Shown here piece after piece: positions 60,472 through 64,000 of a DNA stretch of 64,000 nt; position 1 is the first letter of the stretch, and each line of letters opens with the position of its first letter. The stretch is from Cellvibrionaceae bacterium (GTDB lineage: Bacteria > Pseudomonadota > Gammaproteobacteria > Pseudomonadales > Cellvibrionaceae). Both the position numbers and the translations under genes were made by a program. Under the pieces are notes generated by a model. That model ran no database searches. It was not told the DNA's origin and saw only the letters and a list, made by a program, of their open reading frames with translations. The stretch is from positions 1 through 64,000 of the forward strand of contig JANPZW010000015.1 in assembly GCA_024707385.1 (NCBI GenBank), in the 5' to 3' direction.

Positions 60472-60810
60472 GCTCTGCTTTTGAGCTTTAAATATTTAAA
60501 GTGGCTGGTCTCTCTGTAGCGAGCAGTCCAGCTCTGTGCATTACTGGCAATTCATATGCCGGCAGTTTTGTTCCTGGTGCCTTCGTTGGTATCGGGGTTT
60601 AAAAAAGGCGTGGTGCATTCTTTGTGGTGTGCCACTAAGGTAAATTTTGTGGCGGCGAGCAGGGTGTTTTTCGTCGCAGTTTCGGGCATTGGCTTCGCTA
60701 CTGCTCCGCAACTGCGCAAAAAAAAAGCATGTTTGTCGCCACATAACCAAGTGCAGCACCTGACGCCAACGCGTCCGCTATGCTACCGCGTTGGCGCAGG
60801 TGTCCACGGC
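60463..60810 (+). mobile_element. integron-type gene cassette 3
   Basis: 348 bp, about 95 percent the same as cassette 1. Ends at the clearest attC (60739-60819), after which unrelated sequence begins. Confidence 0.7.
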
Positions 60811-60819
60811 GTTATGTGG
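60739..60819 (+). repeat. attC-like site c, best preserved
   Basis: CCACATAAC (60739-60747) and GTTATGTGG (60811-60819). The inner arms CACCTG-A-CGCCAACGCG and CGCGTTGGCGCAGGTG pair fully except for one extra A, the extrahelical base expected in attC sites, with unpaired spacers between inner and outer stems. Confidence 0.8.
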
Positions 60820-60980
60820 CCGAGCAAATAGCCTTGCGGCGCTGGGATTTGAGCACGCTTACACCACGTTTCACTAGATGCCACTAATATCGCCCTCTTT
60901 TGGGGCGCATCAAGTTTTTCACACCACATGTGCTAGAGTCCCGCCCACGAAAAACCTCTCGCTATCTTCAAGGAACAACA

Positions 60981-61667
60981 ATGAGCAACATTCATTTTAT
61001 TGGTGGTGAAAAAGGCGGGGTGGGAAAATCCATGACCTCGCGACTGCTGGCGCAATATTTAATTGATGCGGGTATACCCTTTATCGGGTTGGATTCGGAT
61101 CAATCCCACGGCACCTTTTCGCGTTTTTATAGCGAATTCGCATCGCCATTAATTATTGATGATTACGACAGTCTCGACCAATTGATTTTGCTCGCACAGG
61201 AAAATCCTGATAGCGATTTGATTATTGACTTGGCTGCGCAGACCTCCGCCCGTCTCGGCAAATGGATTGACGAAAGCGATGCGCTCTCATTGTTTCAGGA
61301 AATTGGTAGTCAGGTATATTTGTGGCATGTGTTGGATGATGGTGCCGACTCGGTAAATCTATTAAACAATCTATTGAATCGTTATTCTCAGGAATTCATT
61401 AAGTTTGTGGTGGTAAGCAATTTGGGTCGCGGCGAATGTTTTGATCATTTCCAACAATCTGCCGTTTACCAAAAGGCTAAAGACCGCAATGCAACTCTTC
61501 TGACGCTGGCAAAACTGCAGCCGCAATTGGCGGCGCGCATTGATTTCAGCAACACCAGCTTTTGGGCGGCAGCCAACAGCGCCGACGTAATGAATATTAT
61601 TGAACGCTCACGTGTGCGGGTGTGGCTGAAAAATAATTATCAGCAGTTTGATAAGTTGGCTCGGTAA
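60981..61667 (+). CDS. ParA-like ATPase next to the cassette array
   Basis: 228 aa from the ATG at 60981 with AAGGA upstream. Deviant Walker A GEKGGVGKSM near 9-18, GLDSDQSHGTF near 36-46, DLIIDLAAQT near 78-87. Resembles the small ParA/MobD-type proteins of mobilisable elements more than chromosome-partition ParA: no ParB gene or parS-like repeats are near. Ends before a strong terminator. Confidence 0.85.
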   Translation: MSNIHFIGGEKGGVGKSMTSRLLAQYLIDAGIPFIGLDSDQSHGTFSRFYSEFASPLIIDDYDSLDQLILLAQENPDSDLIIDLAAQTSARLGKWIDESDALSLFQEIGSQVYLWHVLDDGADSVNLLNNLLNRYSQEFIKFVVVSNLGRGECFDHFQQSAVYQKAKDRNATLLTLAKLQPQLAARIDFSNTSFWAAANSADVMNIIERSRVRVWLKNNYQQFDKLAR

Positions 61668-61763
61668 AACGTCGACAAAATGCGTGCAGGCAGCGCCCAT
61701 TTTATTTGTTGTCCGCCTGGCGTCTGGGTTATGAGGTGGATTCGTGGAGAAAATCGAAATAAA

Positions 61764-61793
61764 AAAGGGAGAAGCCTTAAGGCTTCTCCCTTT
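61764..61793. terminator. bidirectional terminator between ParA-like and cytochrome genes
   Basis: AAAGGGAGAAGCC (61764-61776), loop TTAA, GGCTTCTCCCTTT (61781-61793). On the minus strand a six-T run follows, making it a good terminator for the cytochrome gene. Confidence 0.9.
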
Positions 61794-61813
61794 GTATTTC
61801 TAGCTAATGGTCA

Positions 61814-64000
61814 TTAATTAGAAGTCGTTTGTGGATACTTGTATTTCACCCGCTGAACGTGCTCGACCGTCCAAATAATCGGCTCAACAGAGATATTTTT
61901 GTTGGGGCCGATCATCATAGTCTTTTTAATTTCGCCCATTGCTGACAGGAAGCCTTGGCGGTCATTTTCAATGACTTCTTTGAAGTAGTCATTGTCTTTA
62001 TACAGCTCTTTGACTCGTGTCACTGTCTGCGCATTGTTGATCCATCCATCGACACCATAGGTTCCTTTCGGCAAGCGTTCCGGTGCTTTATCCATCCACA
62101 GGCGCAGATCATTGCTGGTGCGGTTCATCCCGTCCTGGTGGCAGCCGATACAAGAACTTCCTACGTTCAGTCTAGGGTCATTTCCTCGGAAGCCACTATT
62201 TCCGTTGGTATAGGAGTAACCGGTCATATGCGCAATATTATCCGCAGCGCCGGTTAAGATGCGTGGGTCGCGGACAATATTGGTGAATGCATCAACTCGA
62301 CGTTGGTTAAATCCACCAGTCAGGTAATAACCTTGTAGGCCGTTTTCCAGGCTGTAGATAATTTCGGAGGCTGATTGCATGGCACCGCCCTGGCCGGTGT
62401 AATTGCGACAGAATCCGAAGCCCGGTACGGCGGGGTTGGTGACATTGTTGCATCCTGGAGCATTGCTGCCCGCGAAACCAGCTCCGCCATTGGTTCCTAG
62501 AGTTTGGTTAAGACTGGCGATAAAACTGAAATCCGTAGTGTCATTGGCGACTTGCAGCCATTTGACGAACTTAGGAATTGGATTGGCCCACCACGGGAAA
62601 CGGATATCACGGCCTGTTGAATCGTTATAGACATCAAAGATGCTCTTGTCGCGACCGCTTGCCAAATTGCCGCTGAATATATCCCAGGTCTTCCAATACC
62701 AATTGCCATTCGGCCTCTTGGCACGCCATGAAAGGCGTGAATCGACAGTAATAGCGTCAAAGGTAATCAAATAATCGTAGGAGTCCACGCCTTTGCTGAT
62801 ATCGACTTGCAGGTTTCTTTCCATTTCGTCTGCATAGAATGGATTCATCATAATCGCGTTGTAAACATCGGGGCGCGTGATGGTGTAGATCAGCTGAGCA
62901 GTTTCCACCCACTCGAAGCCGTTGATATCAACATATTCACCTGCCGCGTTGGTTCTACGCGTGCCCTTAAATCCGTCGATATAGGGCGGAATTGTTGCGC
63001 TATTAACTGCAGCACCTTCTACGTTGCCGTGAAGAATTCTCTCCCAAATACGCAGCGCATGTTCTGGATCGGCGACGGTACGGTTGGTGAAGTTATATTT
63101 TTGTTGCTGCGTGTTACTTGCCAATGTATTACCGCGGTAATCCCTTTTGCTAACACCCTGCCCGCCGGAAAAAGCCATATCGTCATCCGAGCCACCAAAG
63201 AACAGCTGTCTCACGCCCTGGTTATAGCCCCAATAATCACGAATATCGAATTTATAAAGGATACCTTTGCCGGTTACGTCTTTTGGGTGTGCCAGCGCAG
63301 GCGCCCAGCGGGCAGTGGAGTTCAGAGCTTTGGATAAACCAACCCGGACGATTTCAAGTTGGTCTGCGGTCATCCCTTCGTTATGCAGTTCATGCATAGA
63401 GGTATACATCACGTATTGACGATCCGCTGCCGCAAGTTTTGCTTTGTCATCGGCGATCCACTGTTTCACTTCAGCTTCGCTGATTTTGGTTGCGGCGGGA
63501 ATTCCGCGCGGTGTTTCCGGCAGCATATGACCGACGCTGTTTTTCCATGCATTGATGGCCGCCAGCATTTGGGTTGCTGCGGTGGCGCAGCTGGTGCCGG
63601 GGCAGTTGTGCCGGTCGATCTTCATGCGGACGTAGAATTTCGACAATTCCGGTTGTTTGAAATCTACGCGCGTCAGAGCGTATTGATGCGCGAGGTCGAG
63701 GTCGTTGTCGGAGTGCATCGGGGCCTGATTGCCGCCGTATTCTTCGCCGACGGCTGAATTGTGGCAACGAGCACAGCCACTTTCGCGCAGGAATGAATAC
63801 AGCGTGGTTTCGAAGGCCGCTTTTGACGCGTCCATATCAAAACCGAGTCCTTCGACATCAAGCGCGGTGGCTTCATAGTTAACGCCCCCTTTGCCGTTGG
63901 GCAGTATGGAATAGCCCAAGGGCACGCCTGGATTGTTGACTGAATTGCCGCTGGAGGACGAAGAGCTCGAGCTAGAACTAGAAGATGACGAGCTGGATGA
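61814..64000 (-). CDS. secreted di-haem c-type cytochrome with poly-Ser linker (5' end beyond the window)
   Basis: About 728 residues are seen; the start lies past 64000. The first visible part is a run of about 15 Ser, then GNSVNNPGVPLGYSILPNG. Two haem c sites: CARCH (about 75 residues after the linker) and CIGCH near the C-terminal quarter. The rest is rich in Asn, Asp and aromatics with no other family I recognise. Poly-Ser linkers join secreted redox proteins and carbohydrate-binding modules in Saccharophagus and Teredinibacter, so a role in electron delivery for oxidative polysaccharide cleavage is possible but inferred. Confidence 0.82.
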   Translation of the reverse strand, partial: SSSSSSSSSSSSSSSSSGNSVNNPGVPLGYSILPNGKGGVNYEATALDVEGLGFDMDASKAAFETTLYSFLRESGCARCHNSAVGEEYGGNQAPMHSDNDLDLAHQYALTRVDFKQPELSKFYVRMKIDRHNCPGTSCATAATQMLAAINAWKNSVGHMLPETPRGIPAATKISEAEVKQWIADDKAKLAAADRQYVMYTSMHELHNEGMTADQLEIVRVGLSKALNSTARWAPALAHPKDVTGKGILYKFDIRDYWGYNQGVRQLFFGGSDDDMAFSGGQGVSKRDYRGNTLASNTQQQKYNFTNRTVADPEHALRIWERILHGNVEGAAVNSATIPPYIDGFKGTRRTNAAGEYVDINGFEWVETAQLIYTITRPDVYNAIMMNPFYADEMERNLQVDISKGVDSYDYLITFDAITVDSRLSWRAKRPNGNWYWKTWDIFSGNLASGRDKSIFDVYNDSTGRDIRFPWWANPIPKFVKWLQVANDTTDFSFIASLNQTLGTNGGAGFAGSNAPGCNNVTNPAVPGFGFCRNYTGQGGAMQSASEIIYSLENGLQGYYLTGGFNQRRVDAFTNIVRDPRILTGAADNIAHMTGYSYTNGNSGFRGNDPRLNVGSSCIGCHQDGMNRTSNDLRLWMDKAPERLPKGTYGVDGWINNAQTVTRVKELYKDNDYFKEVIENDRQGFLSAMGEIKKTMMIGPNKNISVEPIIWTVEHVQRVKYKYPQTTSN

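Noticed and set aside
59775..60819. CRISPR array
   Set aside because: Units of about 350 bp with attC-type dyads are too long and too few for CRISPR repeats and spacers; no cas genes in the window.
59868..60831. Two similar reading frames starting MPAV in cassettes 1 and 3
   Set aside because: They diverge after about 40 codons because of a T-run change and are absent from cassette 2, so conservation is at DNA level.

Overview
The window looks like a chromosomal segment of a polysaccharide-degrading gammaproteobacterium of the Cellvibrionaceae type (Cellvibrio, Saccharophagus, Teredinibacter). The grounds are the Pseudomonas-like housekeeping genes, several secreted proteins with long poly-serine linkers (a GH5 endoglucanase, a GH11 xylanase, a di-haem cytochrome), CBM6-like and malectin-like domains, and a GlyGly-CTERM tail. 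Genus is an inference; no species can be named.

Layout. 1-3.7 kb: end of an rRNA operon (tRNA-Ala, 23S, 5S, terminator). 3.8-13.7 kb: housekeeping (argD-argF-ABC ATPase, proS-lytic transglycosylase, HIT protein, HU-like protein, fmdB-aspS, macrodomain). 13.7-20.9 kb: penicillin-binding protein 1C with its alpha-2-macroglobulin lipoprotein. 21-29.4 kb: outer-membrane protein, HD-GYP phosphodiesterase, an ECF sigma/ChrR pair, and a divergent lipid-modification operon (NTF2-like, SDR, FAD oxidoreductase, DUF1365, Cfa-type methyltransferase). 29.5-30.1 kb: a minus-strand RNA with about 35 GGA motifs, a candidate CsrB/RsmZ-type sponge for CsrA. 30.2-36.6 kb: rimI-prfC-acyltransferase, HDOD and receiver-like proteins, one decayed lipoprotein gene. 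37-43 kb: GH5 cellulase, acyltransferase 3, DUF6766, a lipoprotein. 43-49 kb: EcsC protein, tRNA-Leu, TPP-riboswitch thiO-thiS-thiG-ABC operon, xseA. 49-61.7 kb: accessory region with a RecF-like ATPase, an AT-rich ParA-like ATPase plus HEPN ribonuclease pair (defence candidate), the xylanase, small enzymes, XdhC/MocA-like genes, recombination debris, a three-cassette attC array without integrase, and another ParA-like ATPase. 61.8-64 kb: a secreted di-haem cytochrome running off the window.

Data quality. At least ten places show a conserved gene broken by one base in a short homopolymer (argD, pbpC, alpha-2-macroglobulin, chrR, a lipoprotein, the RecF-like ATPase twice, the xylanase twice, a VOC protein). 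Every repaired length is a whole number of codons. Uncorrected homopolymer errors explain this better than gene decay, so I annotate these as full-length genes and give the break point. Real decay is seen in the esterase-like gene at 36.1-36.6 kb and in the recombined fragments at 59.0-59.5 kb.
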